A DNA stretch of 64,000 bases, taken from NCBI GenBank assembly GCA_021014325.1, contig CM037474.1:4096488-4160487 (forward strand), read 5' to 3'. This document shows, in pieces, positions 23,065 to 35,788 of the stretch. The notes under the pieces are model-generated. The model was not told the DNA's origin. It worked only from the letters and a program-made list of their open reading frames with translations, and searched no databases. The first letter of the stretch is position 1. Each line of letters opens with the position of its first letter. This DNA is from Plazaster borealis. Taxonomy: Eukaryota; Echinodermata; Asteroidea; Forcipulatida; Labidiasteridae. The position numbers and the translations under genes were made by a program.

Positions 23065-24803
23065 ATGAGCAATGCTACAGTGCCTGACACTTGGAACGAG
23101 ATTGAGGGAAGTAAAGCTACCAATGAAAGCATGCACTTGTGGGGAAACTTTGCTGACAGTGGCTTTGTCTTGGCCCTCTACGGCATAATCTGCACACTCG
23201 GTATCACTGGTAACCTCCTGGTCGCCTTTGTGCTACTCCGCGTGCCGTCCCTGCGGACGAACACCAGTGATTTCTTGGTGCATCTCTCGGTTGTTGACTT
23301 CATCGTGTGTGTCCTGGTCATCCCCTTTAAGCTGATGCCGACCGCAGGCATGGAGAACCCGAACCCCGGGTTCTTTGGCGAACTAAGATGCCGTCTGTAC
23401 GTCAGTCAGTATCTGTTCTGGGTCTGTGCAGTGACGTCAGTCTATGGACTTGTCACAGTCAACCTAGAGCGGTATGTAGCCATCGTCCACCATGTCAGAT
23501 ACAGACTGCTGTTCACCAAACGAAACAAATACCTGATGATTGCTTCGTGCTGGATGGTTGGTATCCTCGTCCAGTCCCACAACATATTCCTGTACGGTGA
23601 AGATGAAAGTGCCATGTGCAAGTTTTGGAGCTGGCCGAACAAAGGGATTAAATTTGTTGCAGGATGCATCAATTTCCTGATTCCTTTCCTTCTTCCATTT
23701 ATCTTCATGATTGTGGTACAATGGAAAGGCATTTCGACGTTGAAAAAACAGATAGCATTGCTGCACAACAAAATGGGTGAGAAAGAATAACAACATTATG
23801 TTTTCCTTAATTTGTATAAATTAAATAATTCCGAAGAGAATAAACTTATCGGGGGTCTTAGTTTCGGTGGTTTTTGTATATTTGCATTTGAATTATTCTT
23901 TTGCTTGCCATCTTTTGTTTACTTTTTACTGCAATTTTAGATTTCTGTGTACAAAATATGTATTTTTATTCTTTAAAAAAGAGCAAGGTCTGGGAGGGCA
24001 CATCTTTTTTGACTTTTGCCCTTCCCTGGACGGCCTCTGCTTGTATATTTTATTGTCCAAAGAATTTAAAAAAACAAAAACTAAAAAAACAAAAAACAAA
24101 AAACATACTAAGATTTGTGCAATCGGTTAGGGCACGAAATTATTCCATCAAAAGTAAAACCCAACCTTTGACTGTACAGTATTGACATCTTCGGCAAGTT
24201 TTTCCTCTGTAGAAGAACACCCCTCAAAAAAGCCAAGTTTTTGTTTTCATACAAAACTATGCATAATACTGATCCACTTAAATATAAAAAATATCCATTT
24301 TGCCTAAAGGCAACCCGTTCATTACAATTTAAACACCTTTTAGCTTCGAACTTGATGTCTATCTGTACAGAAGAGTGTTCATATTGTTTGAGATGTTTCC
24401 GTTTGTTCCGAAAACAAACTAAAGTTCAATATAACTTTTTTATTCGTTCCCGTCTCAAGTTTCTTCGGCTAAAAACCGAGCTACTAAGCGTGAAATGTGG
24501 CAGCTCCAGATAACCAAGACGCTATCCAAGACCCTCCTGTTCTTCGTCCTGACCTTCGCCGTCTGCTGGGCTCCTAACAAGCTGTTTGTAGTGCTCTACT
24601 ACTTCGGTGTACACGAGGCTTTCAGTTCGCCCATCTACCATATCACCGTCATCTTAGGGATCAGCAACTCTTGTGTGAATCCGATTATTTACATCTTGAC
24701 AAACAGGCCGTTCCGCAGAGGGATACAAAAGGCGTTCCGCAGGGGGAAAGAATCCAGCGGGGCTGGGGACGAAACTACGGGGTCAACGATGCAGCAGCTT
24801 TGA
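23065..24803 (+). CDS. Receptor C: class A GPCR, 351 aa
   Basis: Predicted plasma-membrane receptor with unknown ligand. Exon 1 is 23065-23776 (ATGG|GTGAGA); exon 2 is 24460-24803 (CTCAAG acceptor); phase 1 intron at codon 238. Features: sequons N3 and N20 in the extracellular N-terminus; TM1 N50; TM2 Asp78; TM3 Cys109 and ERY 135-137; TM4 Trp163; loop-2 Cys185 before KFWSWPNKG; TM5 Pro211; TM6 CWAP (273-276, proline kept); TM7 NPIIY 311-315; a basic helix 8 and a 36-residue C-terminal segment ending QQL. Closest relative in the window is F on the opposite strand, sharing ENPNPGFFGELRC and FLIPFLLPFIFMIVVQWK. Start chosen by alignment with F and the Asn-Ala-Thr sequon. No disruptions seen. 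Confidence 0.9.
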
Positions 24804-25330
24804 ACACTTGTCACAATACAAGTCAATAATGGCAATATTGACAACGCATCTTTTAAGATGAATCTTAGTGCTTTGTGAAATGAAAGGGAGCCTCTGGTCT
24901 TTGAAATCAGAGAGTCAGAAGTGAAATCAGAAGTGTCGCAGTAGACCGAACATCTGACGTCACACTTCGAGGCGCCAGATACCGGCCTTTAGAACCTGCT
25001 GGTTTCTGCGTAATTTACCCTCTTGACCTTGCAGGCCATAAGTGCACAATACACTCAATGTGTGTAGTGTCATTAGTTTGGTGCTTCATTGGTCATACAC
25101 CATGCCCGATATGTTGCAGATGGTATCCCCCAATGATCCCATACTTGAACACACTAGTGTTCCTCTTGTAGAGAAGTACCCCCCAAATATCCTCTGAAGA
25201 ATACCTGAGATTTCAAACACACAATGAAGACACATCAGAAGGGGGGAAGGGTACACCATGCCAGAGCACCAAAGTGGTCATTGCTTGTATATATCTCTAC
25301 CCATTAAAATTAAAACCATTGGGTTTGTAA
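24804..25330. other. 3' flank of receptor C
   Basis: Non-coding. CGAACATCTGACGTCACACT at about 24947 recurs near 39506 in the intron of D, so it is a dispersed repeat piece. Nothing else recognised. Confidence 0.4.
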
Positions 25331-26143
25331 AGGCCCTGTCACACCATGGCGTATCGCCTGAACGTATGACAAGGTACGCGAAATATCGAAAATACGTTGG
25401 TGTACGCTGATATAAGTTAGGGGTAAGTTGGGGATACGTCGTTTACGCTAAGAGCACGCTGTGATACGCTGTGAAAATTTGGAACACGTCGAGCCCGCGA
25501 AAAATTAATGAGCATGTTCAAAATTTCTCGGCGTAGTCAACGTGTGCTTAATAGGTTCTGCATAAGTTCCCGGTAAGTTCGTGGTACGTTAGACATACGT
25601 TGACATACGCTGATATACGTTAGAGGTACGTTTACTCGTAAGTTGGTATACCTTGATGTACGTCGGCTGGAGGTGACCCATGAGGAGGAGTGGGAGAGCG
25701 AGGACTGCCATTATTGGAGGCAGGAGCATCAGCACCACCACACCCAGCAGGTGAGGAGTGTTTTGGGAGGCATGTTTACTGCTCGATATAGCGGCATAGG
25801 TGTTCGTTGTACGCTGAGGATACGCTGAGGATACGTCAAACACGGTAGAGATACGCTACAAATACGTTAAGCATACGTTGGTCATACGCTCACATACGCT
25901 GTGATACGCTGTCATAAGTTTGTTATAAGTTAGTGATACGCTATCAATACGTTAGTTATACGCTATGTATACGTTTAATACGCTATGTATACGCTATGGA
26001 TACGTCCATTCCAACACCGATGTCGACTTTTCCTACGCAATTCGTTGGGAAGTTGGACGTTCTTGTACTCTTGACAATTTTCGAGCTATTTTTTGTATAC
26101 GTCGGCATACGTTCAGGCGATACGCCATGGTGTGACAGGGCCT
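25331..26143. mobile_element. TIR element with TACGTT/TACGCT-rich interior, 813 bp
   Basis: Left TIR AGGCCCTGTCACACCATGGC and its exact inverse at 26124-26143, with arms continuing through CGTATCGCCTGAACGTATG to about 40 bp. TAA flanks both ends, a 3-bp target duplication of the kind seen with PIF/Harbinger elements (a decayed TTAA cannot be excluded). The interior is full of TACGCTG and TACGTT hexamer-like repeats except for about 150 bp at 25660-25800, which has different composition and a splice-donor-like CAGCAG|GTGAGG. Confidence 0.82.
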
Positions 26144-26338
26144 TAAGACTAGTGCATGTCTTCATCCTTACAGATAAAGACAGGGGACCAGTGTTGTATT
26201 GCTGGCCCGTTAGATGGGCGGAGGATGAGGGTTGGGGATTAATAGCCCCTAATGAAACTACACCAGAATTATCATATCCAATCTCATCGCAAAAAATTGT
26301 AAATAAGTGTGTTATATACTATTGTCTACTGATGAAAA

Positions 26339-26600
26339 TATACACCAATCCTTCACCGATCTTGAACTCTTGGTGGCAGCAGACAAACTGCGGTGGTACT
26401 GCGGTGGTACGACCTTGCCACTTATGTAACTATTATTTATAAACAACCATTATTTACATATAACCATTTATAAATTAACTAGTGCAGCCCAGCCCTTAAG
26501 CTCATCGATAGGCAGCACAGTACCACCCAGGTACCACCGCAGTAATGGAGGCGTTTCTGCTGCCACCAAGAGTTCAAGATCGGCGAAGGATTGGTGTATA
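26339..26600. mobile_element. MITE with ~44-bp TIRs
   Basis: The left arm ATACACCAATCCTTCACCGA continues into TCTTGAACTCTTGGTGGCAG. The right arm at about 26555-26600 is its reverse complement with one or two mismatches. The core contains GCGGTGGTAC direct repeats and their inverse GTACCACCGC. Non-coding. Confidence 0.82.
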
Positions 26601-26958
26601 ATAAACCATTGCAATCCATTCCAGCAATAAGATGCAAAGACAAGATCCTGTTTTAGTTTAGGATTTTTAGCTTTAATTTAAAGGTGTACACTATTTGTAA
26701 AAATGTTCTTGATGAATTTGATACGTCATGGACAGATAGAGTCCGCTCCAAAATCGAAGTTCACTTCCTTGTAATTTAAGAAGCACCTGCATTACAATTT
26801 CTGTTTCGATTTTATTTTGTATTAGATTAAATTATTTATTGCTGCAGCGCTGCAGTAAACGTCTGTTAAAGTTTACTATATTTGTTATTGCAAGTTTAAT
26901 AACAGTGACTTTTTAGTAACAAATAACTTTTATGCTGTGGCTATGGACGTTGGCTTAA

Positions 26959-27338
26959 AGACATCGTACACGTTTGGTAATGACTCTGAAAATTTATGGC
27001 AATAAAAACTTACTTGGTAAGAAGTACAGCAGCTTTGGATAGTAAAATGCATTTTGAGAGACTTTTTACTTCGAAGGACTGCAGTTATGGAAAAATATTC
27101 CCAAAAATATTTTGAATATTGAGAAGCGTAATACGGTAACGCTTCTCAGATTGTGTATTCCAATGTAGATTATTCTTCCTGGGTGGACATAACCGCTCCA
27201 GATTTTCGGCAATATCTCAAAAACGCTACCACCTTTTGAAATGAAATTTTCACAGGTTAGTTTTATGCTATATATTTATACAACTAAATAGGATTGAAAC
27301 AAACAATAGACTCAAATTACCAAACGTGTACGATGCCT
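26959..27338 (+). mobile_element. TTAA-type MITE, subfamily 2
   Basis: TTAA flanks at 26955-26958 and 27339-27342. Ends are AGACATCGTACACGTTTGGT and ACCAAACGTGTACGATGCCT. The body has an inverted AGAAGCGT/ACGCTTCT pair and CTCCAGATTTTCGGCAATA, shared with 36712-37101 and 53360-53735. Confidence 0.82.
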
Positions 27339-29557
27339 TTAAAGTGTACTACACCAATGTTGCAAGTTTATTTACGCTGTGGCTATGGACGTTGGCTGAA
27401 TGACAGCGTTGAGAACATTTTGGCGTTCTAGTCGTAGCCCCATGTGTCTACATACCTCTTACTTTACAAGAATGTGTGTCAAATTATAACTATGTTACTT
27501 GTATTTTGTGCATTCTGCGTGACGCAAACGTATGAAGGGGGTTCGCTTTGAAACATCACCGTTAGTCAAAATTCGTTCGGAAGAGGAATCGTATGGGGGT
27601 CTTTTGGCTAAAAAATCGGGCGATGCAACTTTAAAACTAACATCCGTCTACTTGCAGTTCTAGCTTACATGCAACTATCGAGGTCTTTCGAATGAACTTT
27701 AAAAACATATAAACAGGAAACTGTTGAGGTCTCTTAAGGTCTTTCAAACATCCTTTTTGAAGAGAACAGAAAGGTACGGAAGCGTTGAAGGGAAGTTGAG
27801 AAAGAAAAAAAAATAGTCATACATATGACGTATTATTTCATAATTATGAAGTAGTACAAGTCATGATCACTTTTACGAAGTCATTATTATTCAATTCAAT
27901 TCAATTCAATTCAAAGCAACGTGTATTTCCACATATTATCATCAAGAAAAAAAAGTACAGTCAATAAATGTGGAGGCACGTTCCAAAAAGCGGGGCTTGT
28001 CTAGGAACAACCTGCAAAAAAGAAACAAAACAACAGCTTTACAGCAGACGAATAAACAAAATAACACCTACAACAAGTTATTATAACAGTGTGTGTTTAC
28101 GTGTACAACGACTTAGCAACAGTAGTAAGATGAGATATAATTAAATAGGGGGACCGGGGCGGACCAGTAACAGTAAAGTAGGATACGATTTTACGAAGAG
28201 TTTACTGAACGGCTGGTTGAATAAAGCAGATTTCAGTTTGTGTTTAAAAAGAGTGAGTGATTTGCATTCACAAAGTCATACAGTGAAATGAATTATGACT
28301 TTTTGTTTCTCACTCTCTCAAGGTCCCTTGAACGCTTCCGTGGAAATAAACCACTTTCGGTTTTTTATTGATATTGCGGGGAAATCTGTTTGTGTGTAAC
28401 TTTTTATGACTATATGACAACCTTAAGCTGTTTTTTACATGTTGTTTAATGAGACTTTTTATTCCGTTTCATGAAATCAGCGACGAATTTAAGGTAAATT
28501 TTCTAGAGCCAATTTTCTGGCCAATTAAAGCTGTAGTTTCCGTTTGTATTTTTCTCTTAAGCAAGCTCCTTTTAGCGCTCTTGTTATGCCAAGTAATATT
28601 TTGGTATATCATAATCTAACGTGAATGTAAAGACAAACATTATCTTGCGTGCAAATAGAAAAATATATTTTGGTTTACATTGAAATTAATGAATAAAAGC
28701 TTATAAAATGTGACATGTTGTACTGAATTCTTTTAATCTCAAATTGTCCAGATTGGAAAGGGGGCACCAGAGGGCACGGACATCAGTTGGGGAACGCGAG
28801 CAAAATGGCTTTCTCCTTATACAGTACATTAATCCATGTTGAATGGTCAGAAAATGTGCTCAGGGATTGTTGACATTAAACTGGGGTATTTTTTTGCACT
28901 AGACGCAGAAACATATTGATCTAATTAGCTTCAGCGTTGTTGGTCTCCCCCCCCCCGTCTTCGATTTTTATATTACAAAATGCCTGGTTTGTCCTCACAA
29001 ATTCAAGATGGGGGATATGGGTGCCGCCTTGTTTTTAAAGTATTCATTGTAGGCTATAAAGGTTTTTATTAGGTTGAGGGGTTAATAAAAACAAAACCCT
29101 TATAAGACCTTAAAAACCCCATACGCCAAATATTGGGTTGATTTCTCTTTGGTCGCCCACGATCGTAGACTCAAGGCTCTGTGTTGCACAATATTGTGAA
29201 TTAACAAAATGTATGAGTGCGGAGACCTCATTCCTTCAAACCCGACAATGCCATCGCAGATCATCATTTTTGTTGGACGTTTAAATCTTGTACATTGTGA
29301 AACATGTTTTTTTTTAAACCTATTTGTCTCATTAACAATTATTGTTAACTGTTTCAACTGAGCAATAATGTGCACTTTCTTCACTTTGCATCTGAGTAAA
29401 TTTTTTTTCTTTATGTCCCCTTTTAAAACTAGCGACCATAATTTAGCAATTCTAAGACTTGCCTTGAAAATACACTATTGGCAATTGAAACAATATTCAT
29501 ATTCCACCATGCTTTTTACTATTTACTTTTACACTTAGGTCAGCACCCAACACAATT
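27339..29557. other. Non-coding region; start of segmental duplication copy 1
   Basis: Contains an (AATTC)n microsatellite at 27892-27915. From about 28455 (TTCCGTTTCATGAAATCAGC) to 29090 it matches 43080-43735, the start of the second duplication copy. The - strand open frame at 29100-29384 has no recognisable domain. Confidence 0.45.
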
Positions 29558-29673
29558 AGGGGTACGTTTTCGCGGTCGAAACCAATAACTGTTTCGGTTG
29601 AATTGGCCATCAGTTAACACACTGGCCATTAACCGAAACAGTATTGGTTACAGCCGCGAAAACGTACTCCTAT
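29557..29673. mobile_element. Foldback MITE, 117 bp
   Basis: GGGGTACGTTTTCGCGGTCG continuing to AACTGTTTCGGTT pairs with AACCGAAACAGTATTGGTTA and CCGCGAAAACGTACTCC. Arms are about 42 bp, with a short loop containing TGGCCATCAGTTAAC. Confidence 0.8.
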
Positions 29674-32091
29674 GATGACTTTCGTGAAGCAATTTCTAAA
29701 TTTTATGTAGCGGGATAATTAAATTCATAAACTTAATGTATAATTCACTGAAATGTGTTCGCTAAAACTAAAAGGTGTGTTTGGATCATTGTATACTATT
29801 CATACGGCCATCATTCCACCAGGCATACTCAGTTTATTAATTGTCTATTTATCATGCAACAGTTGAATTTATAAGTAGCTGCATATTTAATGAGAGTCTA
29901 AAACACCACGCGCCAGTGTATCGCTGTACTCAGTGCACGTGCTGCGCTTCGGAAAAGCTGCATATTTAATGAGCGTTTCAAATACCGCGCGCGCTCATCT
30001 ATTTTTAGACTGAGCTAGAACAGCTGCGAAGTCTCCACATAGGGATACACGTGTGAGAATGGGTGGTGGTCCACCATGCTGAAGACACTACACTTTAGGT
30101 AGCCCTGGCGGCCATTTTACCTTCGTATTACAGAGGAAGAGTAGGCATACTGCATTTATAAGACTACACTTTAGGCATAGAAACTGCAATTGGGTGTATG
30201 AAAGTATTATTCCGTCTATTGGAACATTCCGTAGCAACGCTGGGGAACCGGCAGTACGAACTCTGACAGCCTGCTAAAAACAGGTTAGCTTTGCCGACTA
30301 TGATATAGAATAATTACGGTGAATCCTTGCATTTTGTTTGAAAGTCCTGGCTTTATTTGGACGGTCATTGTTGTCCAGGTACTTCTCTGTCCGGATGATT
30401 ATTGTTGTGCAACAAATGGGGCGTGCCTCCACTTGTAATGAACATTTCTCACACGATGCCATTTTGACTGCACCTGTTCCATTCTAGTGCATTCACATGT
30501 ATTGATTTGTATCGTGTTCACTGAAATAACGGTACTCCTCTATTATTGCTGCATTTGACAGCACGTTGAAGTTCTAATGAAGGACTTGCAGTGTGGTTGT
30601 TTTACCACTGTATGTACTCTATGTCTGATTTCTTATACCGGTATGTAATGACACAATTCTCTGTTGAACTCGGGAAACTTACGAAGGACTACTTTCGACG
30701 TGGAGTTTCAACCGGCTTCGGGGCCTTCGCGGAGTTAACATAGACCGTCGCCAGGAGCTACCGACGGCAGGCAAAGGCCTGGTTCAATATGCACCCACTT
30801 GTGAATGCCACGGAGTTTTTACACCACACCTGCCGACTTTGACGTTGAGCTGCGAGGGCCCCGAGAGCCCCAGGAAATAGTAGTCGCCAGAAGGCGACTG
30901 TGGAATCGGACTTGGTTCTTTGTTGAGCTCTCGGTTGTCTTGTGAGCTTGACGAGTTGTGGTGAAATTGGCCTTCAGGCCGAGTGACAGCGCGGGGAAGC
31001 CTGGAGGAATCTTTGAGGATCTTGATAGCTTGAGGATGGTCCTGGACATTACCTGAAACCTGAGACGAAGGACCAGACCAGATCTGGAGAGCTTCTGTCT
31101 TCAAGCGTGCAACCCAGACGACGAGGGACTCGGGAATGGTGGTACTGTGAAGATAACCATGGAGGTATAGAAAGTTGTTTATTATCATTGGTATAACAAT
31201 ATCAGTTATTATTACTTATTTGACCAAGACAAATATTACAACGAAACAAGTGCATGGAAATCGAAGAAGAATCAAGCAAAACAAGTAAATAAGCAGACAT
31301 ATAACTAAGTAGATAAAATAATAATGTATATTTGAATTGGAACACCATGTATATATACCTACTTTGCTGTTTTGTATAGATTTGTTCTTTGAGAACTTGT
31401 TGTCTTACTATTTATTCCTACTGCCACAGAGTAGATTTTTGAATTTGGGAGACCACTAAGCTCTAGAAAGAACTGTCCTGCCTATTAACTACTACCTTTC
31501 GCTTATTAGTGAATATAAGTAGCGAAATAGAAAATTAATTGAAGATTAATGGCCTTAAAAGAAGAGTAGAACACATCCAGGGGCACTAACGGATTTAATT
31601 AACATGGACGGAGCACGCAGGACGGGAACAAGACCAAGAAAGGGGGAAAGTAAACCCAACATGGGAAAAACAAACAAACAAATTATGCGGGTCAGGGACA
31701 ATAAGTAAACCGAATTAATTTTGCTCGGAAGTATGCTGCCCCGCGAACCACGATAACAGGTTTAAAGATGAAGCTGGAAAGTAGAGAATTTAAAATGTAA
31801 CGACAAAAGGACTAGAAATTAATATATAGTCAATATATAGTCTTATCTAACGCACACCTTTCCGCCACCCCCCCCCCCCCCAAACACACATACCTGTTTT
31901 TGGTGGTATTCCATCATACATTGGTTTTGTTTCCACAGTGGAGCAACGCTTCGCCGATTGTTGGCCTACAATGGATTGAACTCTCCCCCTTCCAGTTTCT
32001 TCCACCCTCTTTTTTTATAAAAACCCCGTCCAATATACCATTTCCCTTCCCTGCTCCTTTACATTTCTCTCCTACCTTTCGAATCCCCTAC
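29674..32091. other. Unassigned region with one GC-rich open frame
   Basis: Contains a short direct repeat (CTGCATATTTAATGAG at 29878 and 29959). A - strand frame at 30784-31188 (134 codons) is richer in GC than its surroundings and yields a polar Ser/Pro-rich peptide with no domain I recognise. The inverted copy of the 20010-20160 repeat lies at 31360-31500. A C-homopolymer occurs at about 31866. This is an insertion relative to the other segmental copy. Confidence 0.35.
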
Positions 32092-32095
32092 TTAA

Positions 32096-32444
32096 AGGTA
32101 TTGTACACTTTTGGTAACAGCTCAAAATCAGTGTCCACATTTTGAGTGATTCAACATATGCATGAACAAACAAACCTGTGAAAGTTTGAGCTCAATTGGT
32201 CATCGAGGTCACGAGAAAATAGTGAAAAGAGACCATATGTGTTTTCTGTTTTTTTTTCAAACATCGAGTTTTTATCACGCGTGATAAAAACTATTGCTTT
32301 ACTCGTTTCTCAGAAACGATAGCATAGGCAGAAATATTTTAAGGAACCCTTTCTACCATTACTTACTTTAAATCATGTAAGTTATGTGTGAATCTGTGAA
32401 CATTCGTGTTTTTCGATCTTACCAATAGTGTACATGCAAGGCCT
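32096..32444. mobile_element. TTAA-type MITE
   Basis: TTAA flanks at 32092-32095 and 32445-32448. Ends are AGGTATTGTACACTTTTGGT and AATAGTGTACATGCAAGGCC(T). It contains GAGCTCAATTGGTCATCGAG and a TTTTTATCACGCGTGATAAA palindrome. Confidence 0.8.
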
Positions 32445-32448
32445 TTAA

Positions 32449-32815
32449 ATGTATCGTACACGTTTGTTAATGACTCAAAACAAATTAGCATACAAACTTA
32501 CTTGGTAACAAGCAACGGAGAGCTGTTGATATTATAAAAAATTGTAGGAAACGATTCCCTCTGAAGTAACGTAGTTTTTGAGAAAGAGGTAATTTCTCAC
32601 TAAAATAATAAAAAACCTCTTGCAAGAAGTTTTTATTCCTATCTGAAAGCACACAAAATATTGTTCAACATGGGTGTTTTTTCTTTCATCATTTTCTTGC
32701 ACCTTCGATGACCAATTGAGCCCAAATTTTCACAGGCTTGTTATTTTATGCATATGTTGGGATACACCAAGGGAGAACAATGGTCTTTGAAAATTACCAA
32801 ACGTGTTCAGTGCCT
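32449..32815 (+). mobile_element. TTAA-type MITE adjoining the previous one
   Basis: Begins immediately after the TTAA that ends the neighbouring element and finishes ACGTGTTCAGTGCCT before TTAA at 32816-32819. The body is the same as 20426-20783 in the opposite direction. Confidence 0.8.
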
Positions 32816-33459
32816 TTAAAGAACTGTATTTGACGCTTCAAAGGTTTTCTTGAAATTCATCCTGTAATACTGTTGTTCTCACTCGACACAGAAAGAAGTT
32901 TTTAAACTGACCAAACTGTAAGCATTTTGAAAACTGTGAGTCCGTTCCGGTTCTATACTTTTTTATTTCAAAAACCCTCCCCTTGATGCATTTAACAAAA
33001 TACACCATCAGCATGTTGTTCTTGGTCACATTATGGCCTCATCTCAAGACTTGCCAGGACACGGCCAAAAGTATGATTTCACTCTTCCCTCATACAAACA
33101 ATACATTTGACTTGCTTTAAGACTCATTTCAGTAGTCACTGAGTTAATTCTTGATTTTTTTTTCAAAGCAAAGCATTCAGTATTTTAAACACGTTCTTTT
33201 GTCTAGGGAGCAACTTGAAGATCTATGGATTGTGTGGTATGGGTTCGTCGATGAATCTGCCTGACATTGAGGGCGTCTAAAGACGGGACAAGATCTTTGG
33301 TTCATCAACAGGTGAGCTAAAATCTAAGCTTATGTTCCCCCCTAAATTTTTGCACTTTTTAAACCATGAATTCACGCTTTTTTTTTACAACGATGTTTAA
33401 CCGAGAACTTGTTGATTTTGTTAACATATTGTATAGTTTTCAATGGTGACGTCATCATT

Positions 33460-34135
33460 CCATGCTTAGTTTAGGAATTATTGTCAACCATAGCGCAGAA
33501 TTGATTTCAAGCCATTAAGGAAATGTCTTGCTGTAGTACGTACGCAGCCCCTGGTGATTAATTTGGTGTTGATAGTAACCCTACTTCCTGGCCGCTGGTT
33601 TCGCCTAAAAAATGGTGACCGAAACGAAACTAGGACGAGAAGAAAGCCCTTGACATGGGCTTTCCAATGTCCTAATTCAGTTTTATTCTGAGGGTGATTT
33701 GACTGTGCTTACTTTGTAGTGTTCTCTTTGAAAGCTCTGTGTACAAAAATCCCGTTAAACATGCCTTTGAGGAGCATTCTGGGTATCCCCACTTCCTTGT
33801 AATTGCGGTCTGAAGATGGCGCAAAATGGCAATAGAACTTTGATTTTCGGATGCAGGGATATGCGAGGCAGATTTTGGAAAACAAATTGTGTGTCTATGC
33901 TTAGTTTAGGAGTTATTGTCAACCATAGCGCAGAGTTGATTTCAAACCATTATTCGGCAGGAAATGTCTTGCTTGTGTTAGTACGCACGCAGCCCCTGGT
34001 GATTAATTTGGTGTTGGTAGTAACCCTACTTCCTGGCCGCTGGCTTCGCCTACAAAATGGTGACAGAAACAAAACTAGGACGAGACGAAAGCCCTTGACA
34101 TGGGGCTTTCCAATGAAAGAAAATTTGTCCCTAAA
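33460..34135 (+). repeat. 457-bp satellite, about 1.5 monomers at a second locus
   Basis: Contains TTAGTTTAGGAATTATTGTC, GATTTCAAGCCATTAAGG, CCCCTGGTGATTAATTTGGT and a second monomer start at 33948. Surrounding sequence matches 45395-45435, where no satellite is present, so this block is an insertion (or was lost from the other copy). Confidence 0.8.
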
Positions 34136-35195
34136 ATGGGTTTTCTTGTAATGGCATACTGGTCGTAGCCAGTGGTGCCTAGTCTGGTAGTCAGAAGGTC
34201 TCCAATTACTTGGACATGACATTATTCCTAATGCAGTTGAAATAACAGTTTGACATGTTTTTATCGTAATTTATCTGAGACCCTTGGAGCAGGGGGTCAT
34301 CAACACCAGCCCTATGGGTTTCTAGATAAGCCCACCCTCTCAGCATTGTTTTACCATCGACTGTAATGTATCTATTAATTATGAAATTGCTTGAGTAAAA
34401 AACAAAGCAAAACCATGATCGCATGTAAATTAACAGTTATACCATAATATGGTATAACTATATTATAGTTGTGAAATTTAACCAATACATACGCATTACC
34501 AAATAATATAACATTTATTTATTTTCCTAATCCCAGGGGATAATTATTTATTAATCTCTTGATTCACATCAGAAAAAATAGCAATAGTAAAAATGAATAT
34601 TTTTTGTTTTTGTTATAAAGAAAAAGTCTACATTCAAATTCCCCACAAATTACCTACAAAATGAAATACAGTGTACATTCTTGTACTGCGTTATAATACG
34701 AGCACCTCTAGGTGAGACTTAAAACGTGTGTGTGTGTGTGTGTGGGGGGGGGTGCTGATTGCCAATTGTTTGTAAACAATATGGAATCCTAGAGTGCGCC
34801 CTCTGTCGTTTTAGGAATAGATAAATCATTGTGGATTATAAGGACATTAGAGTGACGTCATGCGTCCGGACGCATCATTGAGTCGACATGACCTTTAATT
34901 GTGACATAAATAATCGTGTCTTTGTAACCAAGGCTTGCACCCTCGCGACACCAGTATGTTATAACTGTTTTGACCAATATAAACTTCCTCATGGTGCCAC
35001 CATGTTGTTTATCCTACCACTCATATCAATGTCAACCACACCGAGGCTGGAAGGGAAAGGTAGTCGGGTTCCTTTCCAGTGGAAAGATAATCAGTATTCA
35101 GCAATGCATTTTCAACAAGGGGAGCAAGACTAAAGAAGGTAGTAGCATGGTCTATAGGTCGCTGTAACCGAAGTAATCTCAGTAAAGCTATAGTC
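34136..35195. other. Segmental duplication copy 1, non-coding part
   Basis: Matches 45425-45960 and 46915-47100 on the same strand (landmarks GGTGCCTAGTCTGGTAGTCA and GGAGCAGGGGGTCATCAACA), except where the 877-bp element at 46011 interrupts the other copy. A (GT)n-G(n) run lies at 34725-34750. No gene recognised. Confidence 0.55.
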
Positions 35196-35389
35196 AGGGC
35201 CAAATTTCATAAAGCCTGTAAGCACAAAAACTTGCTAAGCACAGAAGAGTATTGCTTAGCAGAAACAGGCTACCAGCCAACATTATAATAAGTTTGCATT
35301 GTTGTGACTGGTGCCCCACCCAATTTTTTGCTTAGCAAAGAAACTTGTCAAGCAGTACTTTCTGCTTAACAGCTTTATGAAGATGGCCA
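35196..35389. mobile_element. GGGCCCAATTTCATA foldback element
   Basis: AGGGCCAAATTTCATAAAGC at the left and GCTTTATGAAGATGGCC at the right. It is also present in the other segmental copy (47148-47339), so its insertion preceded the duplication. Confidence 0.75.
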
Positions 35390-35788
35390 GGTCTCATGTT
35401 ATGCACAGGTCTTGTACTTTGTCGTTCTAAGCAGCACAGAAAGTGCTTGATTTGTTGGTGGTTCTCCCGCAGTCACAGTGTGTAGTTTAACCATCAGAGA
35501 GGTTGACATGGGTGACATAAAGTATGAGTACGGGGAAATCAGCGTGATATTAGGAACAGAGGATGTGGGAAGCCAGACTAAAGTCAAAATGCGGCTGGAG
35601 GAATGTCAATAGCTTCCTGTATGTTTTTGTTTTGTTGTCGTTGGTTTTTTTTTGCAAAAATCCCTTTCAGCATGGAAGGCTGCATATTAATGGAGTTGTA
35701 AAGTAGGCTCATAACGGATGTTACGATGTGTCATAGTTTAGGGAATGTAGGGAAAGAGAGCATGCAGGGAATGGATGGAAAGCATGAG

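Noticed and set aside
24495..24803. Receptor exon 2 frames read as separate short genes starting at MWQL
   Set aside because: A splice acceptor and a matching phase 1 codon join each one to an upstream exon encoding TM1-TM5.
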